64,000 bases of DNA. Source: Klebsormidium nitens. Lineage: Eukaryota > Streptophyta > Klebsormidiophyceae > Klebsormidiales > Klebsormidiaceae. The stretch's first letter is position 1; the number at the start of each line of letters is the position of its first letter. The stretch lies in assembly GCA_000708835.1 (NCBI GenBank), contig DF237063.1, forward strand, positions 100,875-164,874, read 5' to 3'. A model generated the notes under the pieces. That model ran no database searches and had not been told where the DNA came from. It was given only the letters and a program-made list of their open reading frames with translations. A program made the position numbers and the translations under genes. Below are positions 1 through 22,100 of this stretch, piece after piece.

Positions 1-702
1 CAAAAGGGAAGCAAATCTCGTCAGCAGCAGGCTCCAGTGACGAACAGACATGACTTTAGCCGGGTGCTTATAGAGGCACACCCAACAAACTCTATCGTAT
101 GCTTAACTGATATACCTAGTGCAGTAATCTAGTATACGTCCGTTTGATATCGCTCAGTCAAACCGGGTCACCTGATGAGGAACCCTGATTTCCAACAGTC
201 AACACAACGCCGTACCTCCCGATACCTCCCCAATTCGGACCGTCAACGCATCTGCGCTTGAGTTACTTCGTGCAGCCATTTGTTGAGAGCTTATACGACA
301 GCTTAGCGGTATATGCTACAGGACGTCTCCCCCGCTGGAGCTGCCCTGACTCCCCCCCTGATTATACGCCGGGAGAATCCTCCGCGAAACGCGGGCGGCC
401 TCTGCGTGGGGAGCCCACACGGTGATCCCCGTGGTGGGGGCGACGCTGGCTGTGCGATGGAGGGGGGGGCGGGAAAACCGCTCCAGGGCCGAGTGGGACT
501 CACACCGCTGGCGCCTGAAGAGAAGAACGACAATTGTCATCCGGGCTGCGAAGCTTACTGGAAGTAGGTCCTCCTTGAAAAAGCGGCCCGCTGATAGATG
601 CACACCATATGAGTCCCTGTGCAAACTTCAAAGTGGTCAGCGACTTTCGATTCCAGCTACTTGCGTAAAATCGTGTGTGCACTGGGAGCTTCTGAGTCAT
701 GA
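1..702. other. Flank without a supported gene
   Basis: No exon with a recognisable protein or a convincing splice-site pair is seen. The overlapping open frames between about 300 and 760 lie in GC-rich sequence on both strands and look like chance frames. The stretch lies downstream of the minus-strand gene that follows and may include its 3' untranslated region. Confidence 0.4.
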
Positions 703-3700
703 TCAACATTGAGAGAGAAAAGAGACGTCCGTGGTAGACGGAGGGCAGGTGGTACCATGGCACGGCTCAAGGCGCTCTTCGCCCCCGAAGGGGATTGGAG
801 CGAAGTTTCGAGGCCTTCATTGGCACGAACATGAGCCGTTCGGTGGCAAGAGGTGTGCATGAAATAAAAGCTGACAATTTGAGGTCTAATCTGATCAATG
901 GATCTGAAAGTGAAGGAATCTCAATCAGGCTTTCTCTCGTTCTTTCCTCGACACCTTGCGTACAGCACGCGATGAGACAAACACAGAGATCGTCAACGAA
1001 AGGAGCTTTTTTCACACCTCTTGTCGTCGTGGCGCAACTGGCACAGCCCTCCCGCGGCGCAGCCAGTGGGCGTGCAGTAGAACATGCAGTGGACGTTGTA
1101 CCCGATGCGCGACGCGCGCTCGAAGGCCTTGTCCCACGCGCGGCGCGCGTCCTGCCACCCGGGGGGCAGGTCGGTGCGGCCCGGCGGCCGCGACAGGACC
1201 GGTTCAGGGGGCGGGGGGGGCTCCCCGGGCACTTTGATCCAGGGGAGGGAGAGAACCTCGTTTATCCTGGAAGGAAGATGAGAGGAGACTCGATCAGCAC
1301 ATTTTAGGAAGATGAGATGGAACTTGATCCGCACATTTTGATGGGAAGATGGGAGAAAGCTTGATTAAGATTCCGCTCGAGCAGCCTTTGAAGTTGTGAG
1401 AGGGCGTGCGTTGTAATCGTAACAGGGCAGGGAGGAGAGTTGTTGCGGAAGATTTCATCCAGCGGAAACAGAATATCTCCTTTGCTCTCGCAGAGCAATG
1501 GAGGAAACTCGTGAGCAGATTGCATAGGGAAGAGGTTTGGTGAGACCCTCCGTAAAAGATGGAAACTCATGTTTAAAGAACACCTTCCGTGAATCATGAA
1601 AACCCGTATAACGAATACTGTCGAAGTTGATCGGGGTGCATCGACTGCGTGCTCTTGAGTAAGAGGGAAGGTTTGATCAGAAAAAGGGGTGTTTTGACTA
1701 GAGGTCAATCTTATCCTAATGTCCCCGATCGTTCTTCATCTCAAAAAGAAGTTTCTTCGTGTGCAGACGTTTCGGTCAATCCATCTCAAGATTGACCTCA
1801 ACCCGGGTCTCAAATGCAGCACTCGAAACTCCCTGGTACGTACCTCCTCACACGGGGGTCGCCAGCCTGGCAGTCTCCTCGACCGGCTGACGGCGGTCTT
1901 GGCAGGCGGAAGTGCGTGTCGACCGAATATCCTATGGGCATGCACGTGCCGTGCATATGCCAGTGCAGAATGCTGCTCCAGAACAGGTCGCGGTCGCCTA
2001 CCAGCTGAAGCAGGCCCCCTTCGTTGCTCCTGAAAGACAGCGAACCAATTCGGTCAGCGCATAGCTTATACGTGAGTGCGAACAGGTTATGGGTGTGCCA
2101 AGGAAGGTCCAGGTTTCCATTGTGGGGCTCCTGAGGAAGCGGTCGCTGGTTGGAAGGGCATAGCTTGATTTCGAAGATGTATACGTGACGAGAGGATTTC
2201 AGAAGCCCAGGCGCCTTCCTAAAGGAGATAAGAATGGAAGTCGTTTTGTTGAGATATGAGGAGTCTATTCTGCAGAACGTCTCTAAGTGCGTGCAGTTTA
2301 CTCTGAACCTTTGCCTCTGTGTATTTTGCCAACAGCTGCAGCCAGACTCCCTCATTCCTGTCACGTCACGGTCTTTTTTGTCAGAACGGGAGTAGCCTAT
2401 GTGCACCTTCGGATCACCTTCAAGCTCGGGAATCAGCGCACCACATAAAACCCTCTCGTTGAGCCTGGTCTTGGGGACGGAGATTCAGTCTTGCTTCAAA
2501 AACGAATCAAGGCTGATCACGTGTTGCAAGGCTGATCACGCAGCCGCTTGAGCGAAGGTTCATTGCTCCAGAGCATCTGTGTTTGCTGAAATGATGTGCC
2601 TGTTTATAAACAGTACTTCTCCTCGGTCTTCGGGAATATCATAATGGACAATACAATCACGTGAACCAACCCAGAAGTGACTCAGTAAGAGACTCTGGCG
2701 TCCTTGTTCAAAGAATCAGGTCGTCAGAGTAGAAGGGAAAAGGAGGGGAGGAGTTGAGAAAGCCTCGAAGTTAATTCCTTCTTTTCTAACTGAAAGGAGG
2801 ACACAGATGGACATATGACCAGACCAAAGGGAGCTTGTGATCAGGGAGTCTGCTTTTCATACTTTGTCCTTCACTGATTACAATCTCTTACAATCTCTTA
2901 GAGTTGCATATGGCAGATTGGCAAGATCAACGCAGCTCAGGAATCAGTGCACCCACAGCCTTGCAACCTGCACGAAGGACAGCCACATCCTCGCCCCTCA
3001 AAAGCCCGATGCAAACATCCTCCTTATCCAGTCAGAAGTGATGAGGGGCCTGGCTGAGCTCAGCACACGTGGCTGTTCACACCGTTCAAAGGACATCTCA
3101 CCCGTGATCGTCGACAGTGCCCCTGCGCAATTCCGCGAGCTCGGACGCTACTTCAGACGCTGACTTGAATAGGACGTCCACCACGCCCTTCTCGCACGTC
3201 GGTTCCCACAGCCAGCTCACCAGGACGCGTTTCCCGCTCTCAAGGCTTGCAAACGGACAGCTCAGCATGTAGTGCTGGTGCAACGCGCCGTACAACTGCA
3301 AAAGTCAGTAGGGAGTTGATTAGAGGTTGTTCGCTTGGGGCTAACATGCAGTCTGTCTGGTAGGTTAGGTGGAAGCAGATGCAGAGTCCAACGTTTGCGC
3401 TGGTGTAATCAAACTCAGAGGGCAAAGGTTCCTTGGTATCATGACCCAAGTCGCTGATGATTTGGTTGTTTCTGAAGTTCTGTTGGTCGTTCAAAGTAAT
3501 CACTGTCCTCTTCCTGAGGTTGTTTGAGTCGGAAACACTGCGGCAAGGACAGTGCAAAATTTGTAGGGGCAGGTAAGAGTTGGCCTGGAGACCAGGGGGC
3601 AAACAGGTTCAGTGTAAAGAGCATCCTGAACGTCCTCAGACAATATAAGAGTTACCTGCGAGAGGCGTGCTAGCTGCAACGCTTGCTGCTGCCCTGCAGA

Positions 3701-3823
3701 GTCCCTCCACCCTGACCAGGTGCCGCTCCGCGCAGAGGGGGCTGCCTCCCTGGCAGGAGGACCCCCCTGGAAGCTCGTGATGCAGGACTGGTCGTCCTGG
3801 GAGTTCCCGCTGCTGTTCGACAT
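703..3823 (-). CDS. Unrecognised multi-exon gene with a CCCH-like Cys/His motif near its C-terminus
   Basis: Exons in transcript order: 3823-3656, 3295-3102, 2029-1844, 1266-1018 and, tentatively, 814-703. All but the last have canonical splice sites, and phases agree (0, 2, 2, 2), giving 302 residues. The start is the ATG at 3823, opening MSNSSGNSQDDQ. The second exon carries LYGALHQHYMLSCPF and WLWEPTCEKGVVDV. The third has LLQLVGDRDLFWSS and HWHMHGTCMPIGYS. The fourth, after a proline run, has CMFYCTPTGCAAGGLCQLRH, whose spacing C-x8-C-x5-C-x3-H is that of CCCH zinc fingers; aromatic positions typical of the family are poor. I do not recognise the family. Alternative end: the fourth exon reads through its donor to a TGA at 993, ending KRCEKSSFR. 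The terminal exon's acceptor (before 814) is weak. The gene is real with moderate certainty; its function is unknown. Confidence 0.5.
1268..1370. repeat. Short tandem repeat, about 40 bp unit, next to an acceptor
   Basis: Three degenerate units begin GGAAGATG, continue with a gatc-type core and end CACATTTT. They lie in the intron immediately before the exon at 1266-1018 of the minus-strand gene. Only intron sequence is repeated here. Confidence 0.6.
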
Positions 3824-6800
3824 TTGAATGGGGGAACTTGCTTCCCAGGGGAGGGGGAAGGGGGGGAAGGGGCTAGGGGCCCTGTGGACCAGTTTTATGA
3901 GGCACCGAAAGAGAACATCAGAGCGGGGAGTCTCTGGATCAGCTGGCTGAAAAGGTGCTGAAATGTACCATTCTGGCTTCTGCAATTCTTCGAAGCAGCT
4001 TGAAGCAGCTCCAACCTTTGAGCGCTCCTATGCTGAGCCTTTCTGTCTGGTATGTTGTTGCCACCCTTGACAAGTGAGAGCTTCAGCGCGGGCTTGACCT
4101 TTCACCAGTGGCTTGTGGTTGAGGAATGCAAGAGATGTCCTTGCTTTTCAGCTGACAACGAGGACTCTGCCGCGTCTGCTTGGCTTTTGGTTGTCTGGGC
4201 ATCTTCCCCGAGACAAAGAAAAGCGACCACATCTGTCGATGATGCTCATTGATTCACCTTGCCATCACCAATCAAACTCCCCCGGAAAGCGCAACCATAT
4301 CAAGCCAGATAAGGCCCATCGGAGTTTGTCTGGAGGGTTCAAAGTAACTTAGTATGACTGGGCAGGTAAGCCCCACTTCCTTCCAGGCAGCTCATGAAGG
4401 AAGGATGGCTCTATCTTGTCCCACTGAGAGAAGTGATACACTTTGTAACTGAGCAATAAACTCAATCGGAGGTTGATTTTTTCTGCAGAGGCGCCTTTCA
4501 AACTTAGCATTGGTCTAGATATGTTCGTAGCTAATGCTCTGACGAAAGTGAGAGGGACAAAGATCTAAAGGTAAAGCGCCTTTTCACGAAGCGTTCGACC
4601 GAAAGTGTGTGCACATCCCTCAAAGCGTGCACTTCGCAGTCTTCGCTTCGGCTGCCTACGGACTCTTCCTTGAAGATTCTTCTCAAGAAGTGTACCACGT
4701 GGCTTTTGAACCGCTTTTGAAAGCGCTTTTTCAGATATGAAGAGCGAAAGAATGTCATGCACCCTATTACACAGTGCCTAGCAGTCCACGCAGGAGCTGA
4801 CCTGGCTGGCAGGGCTACCAGCTCTAGCCGCAACACCTGCTACTGCAATGCACTCAGAAAGCTCTGCCTGGTAGATAGGGCGTGCACGCCGCGTCGATGG
4901 CGTCGGCTTATGAGCCTCAGGCAGCTTGGAAGGAATGGGAATGTCGCCAATTCGCTCGTACTTTAGTGAGGGTTAAAGATAATACCGTAGATGCATTTTC
5001 AAAGCTTCCAGATGGATGGTTTTCCTAACCACAAGATGGACAGTGCACACTGCACTGTGCAATGTGCACGACTGTACTGTGTACATGCTGTGGACCCTTG
5101 AGCCCTAGCTGGCCCCCGAGTCCTGACTCCTGAGTCCTGACCATACTCCTGGCCCAAGTTTCTACCGAGCAGAGATTTGGTACAGAGATACGGTACTATA
5201 AATACAAGCTGTATAAAAGCTGGACTAATCTTTTCACCAAGCCATCTACCGGGCGAGGACAACAAAAGCGTAACCAGATTTTTGTCAGACCTTTCTTACC
5301 AAACGAGATTAACCCATGGCCAACTCAACCCGTCCCCGGCCCCGACGGGCTTTCTAGGGCATATATAATATCATCCAGAAATTGGAGATCTGGGGATCGG
5401 GTGGCTTGCGATTGACAATTGATTTCAACCGCCATGCCTGGAAGTTGGGAGCTTTGGAACGGCGAACACGTGTTCGTGTCAGAAATGATATGCTGAAAGT
5501 TTGGAAGGGTAACGGCAGGGGGGCCAAACACCCAGGTGAAATGTTTTACAGCCTGATCCATGTTCCAGCAGCGAAACGATTGCTTGCCCAAAGCCGGGCA
5601 ATGGCGGGATTAGGCCCCCAAAAGGTCAGCTTGAACCTCTGCTGGGTTTTAGGGTCCGGGCAAGCAGCCGTTTAGAATTGTTTAAGGGCAGGTTAGGGTA
5701 TCTACACAGGCAAATGTATGCTTAAACCAACTTCTAACAATCTATTATACTACCGTTAAGTTCTCTCCTTTGACCAACCGAACAGCACATATGCGCTCGG
5801 ATCACTTCAGAATGTAATATTGACCGTTCAGGAAATATAGATTTCCACATCGGACGGCTCAGAAAATGGTTGCATTTTTAAAAGGTTTTGGCTGGCGTGT
5901 GGTCCCCCTGCCTCCGAGTCTCCGACTCTAGCTCCAGCCTCTTGGGGTCTGGACACTGCATGAGTATGAAACCCTTGGTTGGATCTTGTGCGAGGCCGCC
6001 TTTAACCTGTGACCGAGAAGTTCTTGCCATCCCTCTTCAGGGACGCCGGCAGATCTCAGAGGCATGTCCCAGCGCGGGAGCAGCCGGGCGATGTTGCCCG
6101 GGGTTCTACCGTATCCCCTCACGTCTTAACACCACCGATCGGGGTACTGTAATACCTGTGGGTTCTCAAATTCGACAATACCCGAGTACAAGCATATTGA
6201 CGAAGATGGTTTAGGTGGAGGTTTTCGTTGCCAAGCAATGAGATTCAGAGCAGTGCCAAGATTCAAGCTTGATACCGCCCAGCGCTCAAGCCCCGGTTCA
6301 AATTCATAAACAACCGTCTCCGGCTCACGTCATGAAAAGCGTCACGAGTCACATGTACCTGTCAGAATAAAGCCTGCGCGTTTTGCGGTTAGGAACATGA
6401 GCGGGTAAAACGTGTGCACATTCAATGATTACTTTCGGATGGTAACTTGTAAGGGGATTCGGAATTCCCAGTCCAGAGTTCAGGCACCCGGCGTGAGTCG
6501 TGACCCAGCTAACCAGTTACCAAGCGCTTAGGGTGCATTATACACGTACTACTGCAGCAGTGACTTGCAGGTGCCACGTAGTAGGTATTACTAGGAGTGT
6601 GACAGCGCATGGCAGCGTCACGAGCCACACTCCCACTGCGAGTCTTTTGACGGGACATGTGCAAGACCCCAGACTCCACTCCAGACTCTATACACTATAA
6701 TACAGGCCAGCATATATAAGGTAGTCGAGTTGTCGACTGATCGAGTTAAGACTCCCCACACTAAAAGAGGTATCCCTCCGGATCCTACTTTAAGGCATTC

Positions 6801-7369
6801 TCTATGACAGAATTCAGGCTAAAGCATGATTCGTGATCAAAGCGAGATTCGATTTACCTAGAGCTGAAGAGTTGAAGAGCTGCGGGATCGCACGAGCCTC
6901 GATAGGGTAATTTTGATTTTCTGCGTTACAAAGGTGGCGGAAGTCTTGTCACGGCCGCAACTTCCGGTTGTAATATCATTGACTTCAAAGAGCATGACAT
7001 TCACTGCCGTTGAGCCTTTGAATTGATTTGCACAACCGTGACGTAGGACACTCTCCGTACATGACTGATTCATTTTCATCTTGTCTCTCTCTTTCTTTTC
7101 CTTGTTTCCTGTTCTAATGTTCCCCACCTTCACGAATGATCATTTCAGCGAGAAAATGTGCAGAATTCAATCGTCTGCATTGGCCACATTATATGTTAGC
7201 ACGTCCGACGTTGCATCACGTCGTCCGAGTCAGCCTGATCTGCTGATCATCGGGTTAGTACGAAATTAGTCACAGACTTAGAGTGATGGAGAGACTACAG
7301 CAGCTTCGAGATGGTTGACGGGGGAGGCGTCTCACTTGATGACGCCTTGTTGCCTAAAAAGTATTGGCC
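3824..7369. other. Long spacer, no supported gene
   Basis: No recognisable protein, RNA gene or mobile element is seen. Open frames are short and lack convincing exon structure. Local features are a run of GTGCAC/TGTGCA-like words around 5035-5090 and repeats of gagtcctgac at about 5115-5140. It should hold the promoters of the gene to its left and of the small plus-strand gene to its right, but no clear core element is visible. Confidence 0.4.
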
Positions 7370-7963
7370 ATGCGTCGGCGGTCCTCACTGAGTTCGCTGC
7401 GTGAAGCCGTTGCTAGAGCTACGGAGCTATTCAACATTGATCCGACACACGCAGTCACTGCAGATGACAATATGACCAGCTTTGCAATCAGCCTTTGGCA
7501 ATGTTTGGATTTCAATCATGAGCTTTTCCGTAAGGTGGAGCCTTTTTCCTTGATTGTCAGCTGGAGCGGGTCCTCTCAGAGAGGAGTAATTCCAAAGGTG
7601 TTTTAGCACACACAAGACATGTCCGATACATGATGGCGGATCCACTCCAGGCATTCAGCAGCCTAGCAGAAGCCGAGTTGGTAATAATTAATGAATTCTC
7701 ATCATTGCTGCATGGGGCTGGCTACTTGACTATACTTCAAGCCGGCAGTAAGAGCAACATGACTGGTTTACCTAGCATCTGCTCATGCTATTGAATTGAC
7801 TTATTGTTACCCTGTTTTTTAGAGATTGATGTTAATAGCGTGGTGTTATCACACATCCGCATACGCGATTCGTTCGTCAAGGGCAAAATCAAGGTAAGTC
7901 AATCGCAACGTCTGCCGCTGCATGTTTTTACAGCTTGACAATCAAGAGGGACGGTTGACCTAA
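7370..7963 (+). CDS. Candidate small three-exon gene, 87 residues, family not recognised
   Basis: Exon 1 (7370-7534) starts with ATG and encodes MRRRSSLSSLREAVARATEL through NHELFRK, ending at a gtggag donor. Exon 2 (7825-7893) follows a tttttagag acceptor and encodes IDVNSVVLSHIRIRDSFVKG then KIK before a strong gtaagt donor. Exon 3 (7934-7963) follows tttacag and encodes LDNQEGRLT and a TAA. All three joins are in phase 0 and the frame stays open, which is unlikely by chance for such short exons. The product would be small, basic and partly amphipathic. No domain was recognised; a fragment of an older gene is the main alternative. The exon 2 acceptor could instead be two bases earlier, which would break the phase. 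Confidence 0.4.
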
Positions 7964-9011
7964 GGAGCCTTCACATGCCAGCAGCATGAACCGTTGAGCA
8001 TGACATGGAGTGCGTACCATACATGGCGGACTGAAAGACCACACGGCCAGTACACTGTAAAGAGGTTTAAACTCAAAGGTGACCGGACCATCTGAAGACC
8101 CCTTGCAGCCTAGAAATGCTACAGGTCCAGCCGCAATAAGCCGAGTTGCTTTCGAGATCATGGCTTTGTGCTAGCATAAGCCAGCTCATGACTGTAGCGC
8201 CTCATTTTGACCCTATTTTGACCCCATCTCAATATCATGTCTGATATATGAATGATCTCGGTCAGTGAGGGCGGCTACGCATGAAGTTTGGCTAGCCTGT
8301 AAAATCGTAGATTTGCATGACCGTCGAATCCTTTGATGTACTAGGCCGCAGCCTTGACTCAAACACGCACGCCAACCACGTGAGATGCCAACCGAGCTAA
8401 CTAGAGTGGATGAAAAATAGTAACTGGAGTGCTTACAAAAGCTTACTCAATTGAGCTCACGAGACAACATACCGTATGTCGATCATGCGTGCCATCATCA
8501 TGCACTTACAACCGAGACAAGCATGCTTCAAATCATTCGCGCAATCTCTTGTATAGGTAGCCATGCCTAGCGCATGCAGGCAACACGTTAACTTAACAAA
8601 ACCCACCGCACGGTCAAATCCATGCTTATCGTATAATTCGACATGAAACTGCTCAAAACTCAAGCTCCCCCGGCTTTTAACAGCTCCAGTAAGTTGAAGC
8701 CTCGGAATCTGACTCATGTATATAAACAAGTTCCAACCTTTTGGCCTACGCTGATGTTGCCCACGATGCTGGTTATGAATACTAGTCATGTACATCTATC
8801 CCGCTTACGACCTAGATCAGTACGGCGTTGCCTTTGCATATGAGGTACCAAACGCGTTCGGATGCCGCATAGATGCGGACACCTGTGGCAAAAAAGCTTC
8901 TCCGGCACCTCACCTCTTCCCCTCTTTGCACCTAGTCTCTCCGCAAACGCACCTACCTAACATCAGCCCCGATCTGGCATTATAGAGGATGTCCCGATAC
9001 CCCGGGTATTA
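7964..9011. other. Convergent spacer between the small gene and the WD40 gene
   Basis: No additional gene is supported. The stretch would contain the 3' untranslated regions of two convergent transcripts. Confidence 0.4.
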
Positions 9012-18796
<9,785 letters not shown>

Positions 18797-19199
18797 TTGT
18801 GCAAGAGAAAAGTGTCAAGTGGGACACATGCGGGGACCTTTCACTGAAGCAATGCGTCCTTTGTGGACGAAGGACAGCTCCGCAGCTGAACGTTTTGCTG
18901 TCGGCGTCGCCCTGTTCGAGGGCTGAAGAACAGAGCTAGGTACCGTATTTAGATGGAATCTGATCAGTCTGATCATCAGAGTCTGCATGGAAGTGAGTTC
19001 ATGGACATTTGTGGCGGTGTAACGCCGCCGCTCAGCCAGCCGTAGCGTTACGAAGCAAAGTCGGCCTTCCCTCAAAACCCTAATTGGAGGCTTTGCACCT
19101 TAGGATTTTTTGATGGAAATTCAACCAGCTCACTTCTTGGATACAGGGCGCAATCAACTCTGTGAGACATAGCGTCCTGTAGGACTATAGCAGGCCAAG
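18797..19199. promoter_or_regulatory. Putative bidirectional promoter, DCAF8-like / AAGAB
   Basis: The two start codons diverge and are 403 bp apart. No clear TATA box is seen. A shared control region is inferred from the arrangement only; transcription start sites are not visible in sequence. Confidence 0.5.
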
Positions 19200-22100
19200 A
19201 TGGGCGTAAGCGTTGAAGCAGTTGAGGCTCCGGCAGCAGACAATCCGCAGCGGCCAAGTATCCTGGTGGTGGGCCCTAAGGATGTTGGCAAACGATCTTT
19301 GGTCCGCCGTGAGTGAGAACTGGGTCTGGCTGCACCTCGTATGTGCCCTGTCATCATTAATTGCGGATTTTTGCTGCGAATTTGTGGGCGCTGATTGGTT
19401 GTTGACCTCCTGGCCTAACAATTTGACTGTGTCTCTTGGATTTTGTGGCTTGCTTTCCTGTGGTGTTTTTGGTCACCTCCATTCTTGGATAATGAATTGT
19501 ATTCACTTGATTGCATACCAACTATGTAAGACTTCTGTTTGTGGGGTCTGCTCTTGCAAGCTCATGGCAATTGGCTGATGGGAATGTATACACCCAAACA
19601 TAACTGCACTCTGAGCTGAGATGCATACGCCTGTCTTTCTTCTGATGCAGGACTTGTGAGAGGTGCAAAGAGCGCACAAACGAGCATACCAGGAGGCGTG
19701 GTCACCAGTCACAGGTGCAGATACCTCTGCTCTGTCGCTCAAACATCAAAGCTGAGACCATGTTCTGCTTTTTCCAGATTCTCTCTGCTTGTCTGATCTT
19801 CTAAGAGGCTCTTTATCAGGAGTGTCTTACATCTATTCTGCCTTGGCCGGTCCTAATAGACTGCTGTACTTGGTGCTATTAGGATTGGTGTCCTTCGTTG
19901 CTGTAGCAAGGCTCGCCGCGCGGTTTGAGGGACCTGGTTTGAGAACTGCACAAAGTTACAGTCTCAGCTGGCCTCATGTAAGGAAATAGTGGTTGGGAAT
20001 CACCGATCCTTTCAACGTGTTGAAAGCATGTATTCCGGCCTGCAGGTGGTCCATTGACACCAAATACTACACAGCGGATGTAAACCTGTGGGTGTCGCAT
20101 TCTGAGGACCTGTTAGAAGACACGGCAAAAGCTCAGGCCCTTGCGGCTGGCTGCGACGCACTTGTACTGGTCTTTGATCTGAGCGAGGTAAGGAATGTTG
20201 ATTGCTTTCGTACCCGATCACCACACATACCCAAACACCACTCCAACATATTTGGCTTGAGGGATGTTGTGATATCTTTTGGAGCTGTGACAAGGGAACA
20301 AGCGAGAGTATCTGAGCCTCGCTCGCAAACTCGTCTTATCAGCCCTTATCAGCTCCGTTCTGGTGATTGGCAAAGGTGCTGATGCAATCAGAGAACAAAG
20401 CAAGAACTGTCGCACCCTGCAAAGCAAGCTTACCACTCGCCTTGCTCATGCTCATACCTGCTAGTAATCAGAAGCAGATCTCCAGATAGGCAGCCCTTCG
20501 TAGTCAGATTCAACTTTAGCAGAGATCTGACAAGAGGTCTTATTTACCTTTTTCTTTAGGAGGCGTCGTTCGCAAGCGTCCAAGATTGGGCCTCCTCGTT
20601 GGACCTTGCGACGTTTGACGTCCTGCTGTGCATCGCCAACAAGGCGGACCTCGTCCCCGACCACCATGCGCACGACAGCCTGCAGCAAGAGAGGCCGCTG
20701 CAATGGGAGCAGAGGCATCGCCTGGTGGAGGTGAGACTCTTCACCCCAAAAAGACTTCTCAAAGCGTGAACGTTTCTCCCGCCTGGTGGACGTGAAACTC
20801 TTCATCTTAAAAGGATTTCCCAAATCGCAAACGTTTGTCCCGCCTGGTGGATGTGAAAGTCTTGACCGCAAAAGGATCTCTCCAAGCCGCAAACGCTTTT
20901 GTCTCGTCCGGTGCGGGACACCATACAGATAAAAAGGTTCTCTCAAGGTGCATAGCTTTGTCCTTGGAGCATATCCTATTACTTCTGCTCTTTGGTGCAC
21001 CCCAAGCAGCTCTCCTGAACAGGACAGGCGTGGCACTAGCCTGGGTAGTGTACAAATCGGCCCTTGTTCGGCATCGATTGTTTATTCCAGGAAAACAACA
21101 GTGTCTACTTTGCTGCCAGGTCTTCTATCCTATCCGTTGTTCATCGTTTTCGCTGGTGGACTTGCAAGTAAGGTCAACGATTGCACACGGAACAACAGGC
21201 CCGAATCCTTGTGAGGGGAAGGGGGAAGTTCTCCACTTAAAGTCACGATCTGGTACCAATAGGCACGACTTTCGGTGCACAAAAAGGTCAGGCAGTAAAT
21301 CAGTGTTAATGAACATTTATAAACGAGATTGAAACCTCTATCTTTTTGCCACCAGGCGGGGGACTCATCGGACGCGAATGAACCGTCCGTTGGATTCGGA
21401 CGCCCAACCAAGGCTCTGGACGTCCGGCGGCAGGAGTACTCGGAGTGGTGCCTGGACAACGGGGTGGAGTACATCGAGGCGTGCACGCTGGACGAGCACT
21501 TCGACCAACGTGAGGGACTCTTCATGTAGCCCACTCTAATCGACGTTCTACCTGAAGGAGCGTCGCAGATTACGTCAGCTGTGTTTTGCCATCCCCGAGA
21601 AGAACACCGACAAATACCATTCGGGTTTCTCGCGCTCAGTTGGAATTACGCAGTTGGGAGATGTCTAACGGAGTCAGGTGGCCTTGGACCGGTGTGTGAG
21701 CCATCGTTCAGTATTCTGCTCGAACAAGGTCATTTTCTAGTACGCTTCAGCCAGCCCGATAAATATTTCTGCAACGTCGTAGTTTCTGCTGCCACGTGAC
21801 ACCGTGACGGGGCGCTTACATCAACGCCTCCCTCCTCACTGCTTCAACATAGACAGTACGGTTCGAAAAATCAAACTCATGAAACGCGATTCTTCTCCAG
21901 TATCAGCTTTTCGATTCTCATCGCAGATCCTTCTTCCTGGACGTCAATGCGATATATGGTATCCAGAACAACTGCAAGAGAGGAAAGGAACGTCTAGATA
22001 TTTCCTACACACTGGAGGAGGTGCTGACTGTAGGTTTGCATCCGAAAAGCAGTCTCTCAGTGATTTGAGCTCGAGAAGCCGTCATTTATTTATAGCCTGT

